This document shows positions 1-12,000 of a stretch of 64,000 bases of DNA, piece by piece (within the stretch, counting starts at the first letter, position 1; each line of letters begins with the position of its first letter). The notes beneath the pieces are model-generated. The model ran no database searches. It was not told the DNA's origin and worked only from the letters and a program-made list of their open reading frames with translations. The DNA comes from Bryopsis sp. KO-2023 (Eukaryota > Chlorophyta > Ulvophyceae > Bryopsidales > Bryopsidaceae). The stretch covers positions 1,798,001-1,862,000 of the forward strand of contig BSYQ01000005.1 of NCBI GenBank assembly GCA_030272585.1, written 5' to 3'. The translations under genes and the position numbers were made by a program.

Positions 1-521
1 GACAAGGCCGAACAGGCAAGCGAACTCCTCGGAAAAAGGTCGACCCCCTTCCAAAAACAGCAAAGAATGTTAATCCTCAGATAAGGTGTTCTCAAGGAGA
101 AAGTCGTTGGAAAAAAAAGGGGGGGGGGATGCCAAAGAAAGGCTGGTCTGTCAGACACTCACCCCCGCATCGAAGCTACCCCCTTCATTGAAGATCGGCC
201 TTCCAGCTGAAACACGCAGGTGGTAAAAACGAGAGGAAGGTGTGCGTTCACCGACACGAGGCAAGGTCTTTTTTCAGTTCGTACAACGGTGAGTCACATC
301 CTCCGCTGACGTCTATAGATCTATAGACGTCGATTACCTGATCGTAAGCAAACTGGAACGAGGACGTCTAGAGAAACTGCCAGGCACTCGCCAGCTGGGG
401 TGAGTTCGACGTGCTCGCGCGAAAGCCCAACAAAAAAAAAACCAAGGAGATCAGGGAAGGAACGCTGTTGTTTTTTTCTTCTTCTGTTTTCCTCCTATTT
501 TTCTCACTGTTCGAAAAAGTG
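1..521. other. Upstream region of the SnRK2-like gene
   Basis: No gene is recognised here. The stretch has fairly high GC with short poly-A and poly-G runs and presumably holds the promoter and 5' UTR of the kinase gene that starts at 522. Its only clear structure is the perfect palindrome listed separately. Confidence 0.5.
308..331. repeat. Perfect 24-bp palindrome
   Basis: The half-site GACGTCTATAGA is followed directly by its reverse complement with no spacer. It carries GACGTC at both ends and a TATAGATCTATA core. It lies about 190 bp upstream of the kinase start codon, so it could be a dimeric protein-binding site, but that role is inference. Confidence 0.85.
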
Positions 522-3500
522 ATGGAGCGTCGGGACAGCGACGAGCTTTGCGGATGCGTCGTCGGGCCGTCTGACGAGAAAACGCGCTACACTTTGGTGA
601 GGAGTACCCGATGCCGCGGCTTAGGGCCAGGGTGCATTCAAAAACAGCGCTGAAAGTGCGTAGCTCGTTAAAAGATCCGCTGTGGGTTATGCGAGAATGC
701 ACGTCTTTGTTCGACATTTCGCTCCACCAGGGCGTTATCGAGAGAAGGTTTTCTGGGGCAGTTTTTGCTTTGATGAATGCGAAGGGCGACGAGTATACGA
801 AAGATAGGATTCACAATCCCCTATGGGGGTCGCTCAGCTCCACGTCTCGTGGTGTGTAGAAAAGTCGAGTGGGGAAAGGCAGCCATGGAGTCGTATATCT
901 CGCTTACGACAGCGTCGTCGAAGGCCAGGTGGCAATCAAGGTCATTCCGAGGGGACCCCACTTGGTATGGTTTGGGTCGGTCTCACACTTTTCTCACTCA
1001 CCTTCTCACACTTTTTCTAGACAACACTGTGGCTGCTTTTCGGTATCTGCAAGAACTGAAATTGAAGTTTTCTTTGTGTTATTACTGATTTTTTTTTGGT
1101 TTTTTTTTGGGGGGGGGGGAGAAAATCTCTTCCTGTTTTTTTTTGTGATCATTTCTATTGGAAGACAAATTTTTGGCGAAAAAAACTTGATGCATGTTTT
1201 TTGTTTTTTTTTTCCAAAAAGACTTTTTCGTGTCGGTTGATGGAGTCGGTTGATGGATGGTGTTCTGACTGTGTGTCGATGTCCAACCTTTTTTTACTTT
1301 TTATTTTCTACTTTTTTTTTCTTCTCACAGATGAAAGATTATGTAGTGAGGGAAATCCTCAACCACCGCATGTTGATCCACCCGCATATCATTGAATTCA
1401 AAAAGGTGGTGAAGCAGTTTTATTTTTTCTAATGAAAAAAATAAAACAAAAGAGAATAAGTTTTATCTTTGTTTTTAATCAATATATATATATATATATA
1501 TATTTATTTTTTTTATTTTTTTTGTGGGGGGGTGATGGTAAAAGATATGTATTTTTCTTACTTATTTGTTTGGGTTGAGGGGGGGGGGGGAAAGTTTCAA
1601 TTTTCTCAGTTTATCTGAACAAGAAAAAAAAAAAATCAAAATAGCAATTTTTTTCAGTGCGTATCCACCCATATTTTTGTCCTTCAAACATTTGAACTTT
1701 TTTTTTTCTTTTCGTTTCTGCTGTTTTCATTTCTTTTTTTTTTGTCAGGTATTTCTGACAGACACACATTTATGTATAGTAATGGAGTATGCTGCTGGAG
1801 GGGACCTCCACCAACACGTGTCGAATAAAGTTGTTTTGGATGAAATCTGGGCTAGATGGTATTTTCAGCAACTGGTTTTGGCGTTGGACTACTGTCACGC
1901 AAGGGTAGGTAGGATTAAAAAATAATTAAAATAATAATATATATATCTTCAAAATCACACATCCACTGAGTTCTTTCTTTCCTCCTCTCAAATTTTGGAG
2001 TCACATATATATTGTTAATGGTTTTTTAAACATATTTTTGATTCTTTTTTTCCTATTTTATTTCACTGAACGTAACAGCAATGGCACATATTTTGTTTTC
2101 TCCCAGAGAGACATTTTTTCTTGTTTTTTTGGGGCATGTTGAGATTGTTTCGGTGTGGTGATTTGTTGTTTTGCAAAAAAAAATTAAAAAATAGGGTGTA
2201 TGGATGAGGGACATCAAACTTCAAAACATCCTGTTGAAGAACAATGACAAGAAACTCATTAAAATCTGCGACTTTGACTTTAGCAAGGTAAATTAAACGA
2301 ATTATGATATTCAATAATTCTCAGTCCATCTACTTTTTTTTCCTTTTGACTTACCGTAGAGCGCTGAAAAAAAAAAGGTCGAACGATCCATAATATTTGT
2401 TAAAATGCCAACTACAGATTGAGACAAAAAGTTGCATTTTTTGTTGTTTTTTTTCGACCTGTTATGAAGCCCTGCGGTATTTATCCAAAAGACTTGAAAA
2501 AGAAAAAAAAACAAAAAGCAATCATGCATGTTTGGATATCTGGGTTAACCATGCAGATTATGTTTTGCTGGGCATTGAAAGCGGTTTGCCTGACACTGCC
2601 AAGTTCACCTCCGTTTATGTTTTATTTTAATGTACAACCCATATTCCATACATATATATATATATGTATCAACGCTCCGCTTTCGATCTTGTCAGCAATT
2701 AAAGGAACTGAGCTCCCCATCACAGATTCAAAAGAAATGTCGATTGGGTGAAAATAATTGGATAATTGTAAATTCTTTTATTAAATGTATTGGAACGCCT
2801 CAATTATAGAATGAGCATTCACAAAGAAAGCTATGTGTGGATACGAGAGTCCCTGTAATTACGTAAAATAATTAGCGGGTGTCTTATGGTTTTTTGTTTT
2901 CGTTTTTCTGTAATTTCAGCACAACAAGAGGGACTCTTTGCCAAGGACTCTGCTTGGTTCAAGGGGTTATTTTGCACCAGAGCTGATTCTTATTAGAACA
3001 AGCCCCATGGGAAGACACCGAGGATATGATGCTGGGGTAATGCACAAATATATATTTGTTGCTTTTTTTTGCCGCCTTGATCACAATCTTTTCTGATCAC
3101 TGTATATTCCAGTTTTTTTGTTCAAAGCAAATGAAGTAAAAATAAAAAATTGTGAGTAAAATAAAAAGATGTGCTACTTTCAGCATCATGATTGAAATAA
3201 CTATTTTGGGGTCATATTATGGAAAGCATACTTGATATTTACATTTTTGAAAAGATAGAAACAAAAGCGTGTAGTATACAGCATCATCAAGACGATAAAA
3301 TTTATTCATTTTTTGAGATGCATGGTATGGAACCTGTAGCATTTCATCTTTTCCCCATTTTTTTTTTTTGTTCTATTTTTAGATTATCATGTCAAATCGT
3401 TGGCCTTGAGGAAGACACCTTGAAAAGTTTTTTTTTTTAACCTTTTTCAATCTTGCTTACTTAATATTAATATTGAGGCAGCCTCATCAGTTTTGTTTTT

Positions 3501-4522
3501 TTCAACTTAGTCTCTTCTGTGCATTTGGGATCCTCGTCTTTTTCAAATTTAAAAAAGAAAAAGAAAAGCACTCGACCTTGTCTCAATTCTTGTGTATTTT
3601 CTTAAAGGGCCTTTTATAGGGGTTTTTTTTTGGTTTTTTTTGTGGATGTATTTCTGCATACCTTTCGCTGCGACCTGACTCATCTGTTGAATTTTCAGAA
3701 AGTCGACATTTGGACGTGTGGAGTTTGTCTCTTCATAATGCTGTTTGGAAGGCTGCCATTCCAGGATCCCTCCGATCAAAGCGAAAACAAACCCAAAAGG
3801 GAATTCGAGCGGCTGTTGAAATGTCAGATTTCGATTCCCACTTCTCAAACCAGCAGAAACGGGGAGAGGAAAATTTCGGAGGGCTGCCGGGATTTGCTGT
3901 CGAAAATATTGAAAACTCCGGAAAAGAGAATCAGTCTGCAAGGGATCATGCAACATCCATGGTTTGTTGAAGGACTGCCACCAAGTACGTGTTTTTGTTT
4001 TCTGGGAATCTTTTTTTTTTCTTTTTTTTTGGGGGGGGGGGGGGAGTGATTATTTTTTTCTGATTTGTTTGTTTTGTTTTGTTTTCGGATCATCCGAGCA
4101 AACACATTTTTTTTTATTTTTTTTTTCCCTCTTTTTTTTATTCCTTGATCCCTGTCACTCGTGTCTCCATTCGTTATTTTCGAGGGAAAAAAAAATCAAT
4201 AAAAATTTGACTTTCTGAAACCATTCTTTGCAGGGTCTTTTTATCTCATTTCTTCATCGTTGTTTTCTGGAAAAAAAAATACAAAAAATAAAATAAAATT
4301 TGACTTCCTGAACCCATTCCAGCAAGATTCCAGGAAGATTCTTTCATCATCTTTTTTTTTTATGTTTTTTTTTAAATAATTGTTTTTAAGCCTTCTCGTA
4401 TTTGCATTCCAGATTTCGAAAAGTATAATCAAGTAGCTGCTGCTCAAGCTCCTCAGGATGCATCTCTCGGCGACGAATCAATAGAACAATTGGTCGAAAA
4501 AGCTCGAACTCTGCCAACCTGA
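522..4522 (+). CDS. SnRK2-like serine/threonine protein kinase with altered HRD and DFG motifs
   Basis: Eight exons give 338 residues: 522-596, 860-964, 1331-1405, 1749-1904, 2195-2287, 2920-3036, 3699-3984 and 4413-4522. All junctions are GT-AG and the phases agree. The Gly-rich loop GKGSHG is at about residues 30-35, the VAIK lysine at 52, the helix-C glutamate at 68 and APE in YFAPELI. Order and spacing follow plant SnRK2 kinases (IVMEYAAGGDL, VDIWTCGVCLFIML, PFQDP), and the length is normal for that family, which mediates osmotic-stress and ABA signalling. Two motifs are odd. The catalytic loop reads MRDIKLQN, with Met for the HRD histidine, and the metal motif reads DFD instead of DFG. 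The catalytic Lys, both key Asp and Asn are kept, so activity is uncertain. The C-terminal tail of about 38 residues is short and acidic. The start ATG was chosen because the next exon begins in phase at the kinase fold. Confidence 0.88.
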
Positions 4523-6082
4523 AAAAAAACAAAAAAATAAAAAACATAAAAAAAACCTAGTAAAAACAAATGAAAAAAATCTTCGCAAAAAATATTATTC
4601 TTCCCCTCCCCCTCAAGGAAAAACAAAGGAGGGGGGCTAAAAGAAATAGTACAAAAAAAATTGATATGTATTTTTTTTTTCCAACAGGTAGTTTCTCAAG
4701 ATCGCAATTTTCTCAGAGATGTGTTTGTGCAGGTCCTTTTTGTTATATATTAATTAAATGGGCTCTTTTTTTTTTTTTTTTGGACGACAGCAGCACAGAT
4801 TTGTTTCATGATTTGGGCTCCAGGTATTCAGAAAGCAGCAGGGGTTATGTTATGTATTGAGGTGGATTTTATGTTCTTTGTCTTTTTTTTTTACTGGTCT
4901 CCTTGACGTATGTGTTTGTATTTCTATAGATGGTGAGGAAAAAAAAAAAAAGGCCATCTGTTTTGGGTTTCTGTAAAGTTAACCAGAAGCAAAAAGACAA
5001 TAAATCAACTTTAGACTGGATTCACTATTTGGCTGGTTGGTTCGATGGACCTATCACTGATTGCTACACGTAAATCATGAAGTCCAACCCGAAACCTAGT
5101 ATAAAATAAGGAGGAGGAGGGAGGCAGCGGCGATGAAAAGAACATGTTTATGATCAGGGGACAAGTCAGGGTTTTCGAAGACATCGATGTAAAGCATGTC
5201 GTTCGATCGGCTCTCGACGGCTGCTATAATGGAACCATTTTCACGAAAACCAAGGCCACTGGCAAATGGTTGGAAAGAAGCGATCAACGAGCAAAATTAC
5301 GGGAGACACAAAAACAGAGAGAAAAACACGCTCGAGCACACCACCGCTGGCGTGCTCGAGCCAGCGGTGGCCCTACCTTCTGTGATATGTTTCCAGACTC
5401 CAAGGGAAAAGACTGCTCGTGTTGGTGCGATTGGCAGTGTGTTGGTGCCCCAAGTGCTCCACCATTGCAATTTTGGTTGCGGAGACCGCCTTTGAGAAAG
5501 GTATATTGACCTCGACCCTGTGTCAACTTGTCGAAATCATCGACGTCGATCAATCCGACAACACCACCGCCGCAGTTGAAAAGGGGTGTGATCACAGTAC
5601 ATAAACAGCTTTTTCGGACGATCACTTGCAAGTCCCTCTGTCGGAAACTTTTATCGACCAACCATAAGCAGGTGGGTTCGCTCGGCGTCAGGTTTCTGCG
5701 GTTTTGTTTTGTTTATAATTTTGCTCGGGAAACCCAGGCAAGAGACGACTGTAAATGGGCAAATTGAGACTGTAGGTTTTGTCTCTGCGACGTCTGGGGC
5801 TGGTCTTGGGGACTTTCGACTGGAAGTTGTTTTCTTGTTGTTTTCGCCTATTCTCTGGCCGTTTTCGTTGTGGTTTTTCGAAAAAATAGGGCGGCGGGCA
5901 GGCGATGGCTTCCTGTTGCCTCTGCTCCTGGTGCTCGGCGTCCCAACAGCTTTTTTTTTTTTGAAAAGAGTTGCGCTCTCGTCAAGGCGAAAAAAGTATC
6001 GCTTTTGACTGGGTCGCTTTTTACGGAGCATAGCAAATATTGATCGATCGCTCGTTTTTCTGAATTGAAGGGGACGTTAACC
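4523..6082. other. Intergenic region between kinase and F-box/WD40 genes
   Basis: The first 500 bp are A/T-rich with long homopolymers, as expected of a 3' UTR and spacer. From about 5100 the sequence is GC-richer and open in several frames on both strands, but no frame resembles a known family. It is more likely promoter and 5' UTR of the downstream gene. It contains the interlocked inverted repeats at 5330-5370. Confidence 0.4.
5330..5370. repeat. Two interlocked inverted repeats (A-B-A'-B' order)
   Basis: GCTCGAGCAC at 5330-5339 pairs with GTGCTCGAGC at 5352-5361. CCACCGCTGG at 5341-5350 pairs with CCAGCGGTGG at 5361-5370. The two stems overlap by one base at 5361. The arms alternate rather than nest, which is the layout of an H-type pseudoknot in RNA or of two mutually exclusive cruciforms in DNA. 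Confidence 0.8.
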
Positions 6083-9000
6083 ATGAGCGACTATGTTCCA
6101 GTCGAATGGGACTTGCCCAGAGATATTCTGGTCGAAATTTTTCGAAGAATTCCTGCGGTATCGCTTGCTAGATGCTCCTGTGTGATCAAGTCTTGGCGTG
6201 ACGTTATGGAGACAAGGTTTGACCTGAAAAGAAAAATTGACTTGGAGCGTGCATGGTTGCATGATCCAATAGAACCCATTATTCACAAAGACCGAAACGG
6301 TTTTGACACATTTTGTTGTGCCAAGATGGAAAATGTCATCGCCTTGGGTGGTCGCAAAGGGTTGAAGGTGTTTGATTTCGATAGGGAAGACTTTGTTTTT
6401 GATTGGGAGGAGGGCACAGTCAACACTCTTTCTTTTATGGATGGGATGCTTCTGAGAGGGGGTGCGGGTGGCCTTGAAGAATTTTGTGGATGGGATATAT
6501 CCACATGGGAGAAGATTTTCCACTTTCAAAATTTCGATTTTGAATTATTATCGATTGCAGACCTTGGCGATAATGTGGCTATTGGGGGTACTGAAGGGAA
6601 TCTTCAAATTTGGAGAAAAGGGGTGTGGGAGTTTGATAGATCCCTTCAAGGTCACGAAGATTATGTTTTTTGCCTCGTGCCCCAACCAGACAATCTCTTG
6701 ATCAGTGGGTCAAGGGATGCAACTATTCGAATATGGAACTTAGTTGACAATGCTTGTCTCAGAGTGATTCCTGGACAGAAACAGGGAGCGAGGTCAATGG
6801 ATGCTTCTGATGGGGTTATTTTTTGTGGAGCCGTTTGTGACAGTTTTTATATATAGAGAGAGAGGTGGGATTCGATCCCCAGACCTCTCAGTGGCGAGAA
6901 CAGTGACAGTCGTACTAGTGATCCAGTGGGCGACGGTGGTTACGGAGGTTGGGTCGGTTATGTAGCCGTCCGACCAGTGACGTGACCCGATGTGATAGTG
7001 TGATGGTACGGTGACTGTATGTGTGACTGTATCCGGACGGTGTAGTCCGGGGTCACGAGTGAGAGAGTTAGGGACAGTTACGGTTGGGACCGTTGACGGG
7101 ATTCGAACCCGGGTCAACGGTTGACGAGTCTTAAGGCTTCTCGCCTTAGACCGTGTTGTTCGTGTTTGTAAAAGTTCCTTTTGTCTTATACCCCCACGGC
7201 TCTTTACAAGTGGTTTCGGAGCGAAGTGTACTGGCTACACCCAAACGATCGGGCGGCCTGTGTGATATTGGGTTCATCGTGAAGACCGGGGGGAGAACCG
7301 GAAATGTCGGCTGAAGACTTGAACAACGTGCTGGAGTCAGTAGCAGCACTGAAGACGGGGTGTAAAGCACTGGAAGACCGTCTAGGGGAACTTGAAGGGT
7401 TGGAGATAAAGACAGAAATCGCGAACATCCACAAAGCTGGACAGAACGTGGAAAAGCTGGTGAATAAGCATGGCGACGAGTTCGCAAAGGTTCACAAGGC
7501 AGGCTTGGCTGTCGAAAAACTGGCAAATAAGCATGGGGAGTCCTTACAGAAACTGTCGAAAGCGGTCGGCAAGCTTGATGAAGCTGGAGCCGGGTTGCAG
7601 GACAAAGTCAAAGCTGTAAAGGAGAAAGTAGCCGAGCTTGGAACCACGAACGAAACCAGACATGTCGAGACTACCGGAAAACTGGAGTTGTTGGAAAAAT
7701 CGGCGGGCGAGATCCGCGCGGACATGCTGAAAGTTCGACAGGGAGGCACGAAACTGGAACAGAAGGTGTCAAAAGTGAGCCTCGAAAGTCAAGCGAACCA
7801 CCAGAAGCTTATGCAGAAGTTGGACGAACTGACGCTGAGCCAAACCCTACGAGAAACCCAGGCGATGGAGTTTCGGACGGAGACGGATACGAAGTTTACC
7901 ACGGTGCTGGCAACGATGACGGAACTTACGGAACAGCAGTCGACGGCGCAGTCTGCTGCAGGTCATACACTGGAAGCAGGCTCAGGCCTGCACAAGAAAC
8001 TATTGGACCTGCAGGAACAAATGGCGAACCAGAAGCTCGAACTGCAGGCATCGTTACTGGCAGCAAAACAAGAAATGGAAGAAAGGATACGGCAAGCAAG
8101 AACAACGGCGGGAGCAACGAGTGGAGGCTCCGCTGCAGGGCCGTCGATACCTGATGCGTGGAACTTCGCGCCTATACGGCTGGGGAATCCTCCTCAGTTC
8201 TTCGGAAAAACCGGAGAAGGAGCTTCAGACTGGGTGGAGAGCATGGAAACCTATTTTGTGGCGTCCGGGTGTCCGGTTGGAAAACGGGCACTGCTGGCGT
8301 CAACGGTGTTGAGAGGAGCTGCACAAGAGTGGTACACGGTGAAGAAAGCGTCAAACCCGATGGTGATGGCGAGCTGGGATGTGCTGGGGCAGGAGCTTAT
8401 CGAATACTTCGACCCCTTTGACAAGGCAGAGACGGCCAGAGACCAGCTATTCAGGCTAACGCACAAGAAGGGCACGCTCAGGGAGCACATCTCTCTGTTT
8501 TCCAAACTCTTGATCAAGACTCCAACTATGGCAACGGAAGACAAAATACATCTCTTCACGCACAGCCTACAGGCGAAGATAAAATCTCACGTCTTCTTAA
8601 ACCGTCCTCAGACATTCGACGAGGCTGTTCAGTTGGCACTGCAAGCAGACCGGGCTGCAGGCCGAGCAGGAAACGAGCAGACTCCTTGGTACCCAAAACA
8701 AAACCGGCAGTATGACGATAAGATGGAGATTGGCGCAGTGTCAGGAGAGAAGTGGAACCAGTCGTCACCCAAGAAAGGGAAATGTCATAACTGCGGAAAG
8801 TTCGGGCATTTCGCGAGAGAATGTCGATCGAAGAAGAAGGGTGGCCAAAACAAGTCATCGGGAAACGAGTAAGGCCTCCCTGGACCAGGCCAGGAGGGGC
8901 GTCAAAGAAACCTGGACATGCAAATGTGATGTCGGAAATGTCGTCGGAAAGTCGTCAGTATGGTTCTCAAGACAAGGAAGGATTACAAGGAAATCAGAGG

Positions 9001-12000
9001 AATGTCAGTGATGGGAAGGTGTTAGTGGTCGATAAGGTTGAAGGGGGAACATCTAAAGGATCTCCTGAGAATGGTGCTCAGGCAAAGGCAGGATCCAGAT
9101 GTAAGACATCTTCATCTTATTTGGGAAGGTTTGGGGGAGGGAAGCTTGCCAGATCCAGTACCTCAGATTCGAGGGCTGGCAAAGGGGATCCGGTCAGCAA
9201 CAAAGCTAAGGGATCCATCCCCACAGTGTTGGGACAATCCATACAGAAAACCCCTGAGATGGAAGGGATAACAAAGGACAGTCTACAGTCCTCCCCTCCA
9301 AAAGGATCAGTGGTGATGCAGAAACAGCTACAGACAATCAAGGAATCCATCTCTAAGCCCAGAGAGGTTCTCACAGCCTCAGGAGTATGGAAATCCATAC
9401 ATGCAAAAGAGGAATCAAAAGGGAATCATGGGATTCACAAGCAAGTCAGATTCTCATCATCAACTGAGACACATTGTCCAACACCAAACCAGGATACAGA
9501 GGAGAAAATGGTGACAGGGAAATTGGGATCAGTGGGTCAAGGAGACCTGGGATCCACCCTGCTATATGTGCCTGGAAAATTGAAAACACAGACAGTCAAA
9601 TGTCTTATTGACAGTGGAGCAACTGGAGATTTTATGGATGTCATCACTGCCCAAGAGAATGCATTGAAAATCATCAAAAATGAACATCTATCAGTGGAGT
9701 TAGCTGATGGATCCAGAATCCTGCTAAAGGAGAAAGCCTTGATCAGACTCAGATTGGGTCCATGGGTGATAAAGAGGACCTTCTGGATGGTGCCAAACCT
9801 GAAACATAAGATCATATTGGGAAAAGCCTGGCTGGTGGACCACAATCCACACATTGACTTGAGGAGTCATGTGATCACCATCTGCAAGCCTAACAAAGTC
9901 CCAATCAAGCTACAAGGTTTCCATCCAAAGGTGGCAGCAGTTCAGGATCCCCAAGAGATCAACCTCCTCTCAGCCAGTGAGGCTAAGAAATGTTTGAAGA
10001 ACAGAGATGGAGAGGCTTACTTGGTGCTGGTCAGGAAAGTTCAGGATCCCCAGGAATCAGGGGAAATCAATGCAGCCAAGCAAATCAGGAATCCTGGTGA
10101 AGCAAAGGCAGTCAAGGGTACAGAGGATGGTACAGATGCCAATTTCAAAGGCATGGTCGATGGATTGGATGATGAACTACATGAGCTGAAGGATGTCCTT
10201 AATGAATACAAGGATGTCTTCCCAATGGACCTACCTGATCATCTACCACCTCACAGACCATGGGACATGAAGATCCCATTGAAAGATGATGCTAAACCAG
10301 TTTTTGGACCACTATATAAGCAGTCCCCAAAGGAATTAGATGCTCTGAAGGAGCAATTGGACTATTTGCTACAGAAAGGAATGATCAGACCCAGCCACAG
10401 CAATTTTGGAGCACCTGTACTCTTTGTCCCCAAACCTGGAGGGGCATTGAGATTTTGTGTGGACTACAGAGCTCTGAACAGAGCCACAAAGGTCACTCAG
10501 TTTCCCATTCCTAGAATGGATGAGATGCTGGACAGGCTGAGCCATGCAAGGTACTTCAGCAAAGTGGACTTAAGGGCAGGATTTTGGCAACTGAGGATGG
10601 CACCAGGGGAGGAAGGAAAAACAGCTTTCAGGACAAAGTATGGCCAGTATGAATTTCTGGTCATGCCAATGGGACTGAGTGGATCACCTGGGCATTTCAT
10701 GTCCATGATGAATGAAATCCTGGCTCCCTACATTGATAAGTTTGTTCAAGTCTTCCTGGATGACATCTTAATCTATTCATCCACCCCTGAAGAGCATGCA
10801 AAACACATGAAGATGGTGCTGGAGGCCCTCAGGAAACATCACCTGTATGCAAAGCTGGTCAAGTCTGCAGTAGGGAAAAAGGAAGTGGACTTTCTGGGAA
10901 CATGGGTCACTCACCAAGGAGTTCAGCCTATGGCTGATAAGCTGGATGCCATCAAGAAGTGGCCTACACCCTCTAATGTCCATGATGTCAGGAGCTTCCT
11001 GGGATTGTGCTGCTTCTACAGGAGATTTGTGGCCAATTTCAGTGGGAAAGCTGCAGCATTGACCAACCTGACCAAAGGGAATCAGCAGTTCATAGGGGGA
11101 AAAGAAGAACAACAGGCATTTGAAGATCTCAAGGATGCATTATGCTCAGCACCTGTTTTGATACATCCCAGGGAAGATTGGCCCTGGATTGTGGCCACTG
11201 ATGGCAGTCAATCAGGAGTGGGGGGAGTATTGATGCAAGAGGGGCCAGATGGCTTGCATCCAGTAGCTTTTGAATCCCATAAGCTGACTGATGCTGAAAC
11301 AAGGTACCCCATCCATGAGATTGAGCTGTTGGGGATTGTCCACTGCCTAAAGAAGTGGAGAGCATATTTGGAAGGAAGAGAGTTTGTCCTCAGAACAGAC
11401 AATCAGTCATTAATTTGGCTGGATTCTCAACAACACTTGAGCAGGAGGCAAGCTAGATGGGTGGAGTTTCTAGCTCCATTCAGGTTCCAAACTGTTCATA
11501 TCCCTGGGAAAGATAATGTGGTGGCTGATGCCCTATCCAGATGTCCACATCCAGTGGATCCAAGGGATTCTGGAAGTGGAGGGGGAGATTTGAGGGCATC
11601 TGCACCAAATGGCACAACCAACACTCTTGTGAAGCATGATGGCAAAGTTCAGAGGTACCAAGGCTTGGGGGCCTGGGGAGAGAATCATCCACAGGATCTT
11701 GTGTTTGATGAACAACCAGGAGAGCCATTGGGTTCCAGATTGGTGAAGGTTACTGGATGCCAAACTGGAAAGCTGCCTGAGAGACTGAAAACAGATGTGA
11801 TGCCAAGTGATGCAAGAGGAGGTACCAAATGGGGTACTGTAAATGGATTGCCAAGATCTGATGAACAAATCAATGCACTGGAGAAAACATCCATGGAACC
11901 TGTGGCTCAAGGGAGTCCACAAGAGGTTGCTGATGCCCAGAAGAATGATGTACATTGCAAGGAAATCCTGAAGAGATTGGATTCTGACATCCAGACCCAA

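Larger units (their letters stand above)
6836..7208 (+). repeat. 5' LTR of chromovirus
   Basis: 373 bp from TGTGACAG to TTTACA, identical to 13741-14113. It is rich in CpG, unlike the pol half of the element, and carries two tRNA-T-arm-like hairpins on the opposite strand, listed separately. Confidence 0.96.

Noticed and set aside
5144-5661. Overlapping open frames on both strands
   Set aside because: No recognisable domains; they overlap the interlocked inverted repeats and look like leader or promoter DNA.
7088-7152. True tRNA-Leu gene in the LTR
   Set aside because: The 5' acceptor half and a normal anticodon arm are missing, so it is only a tRNA-like module.
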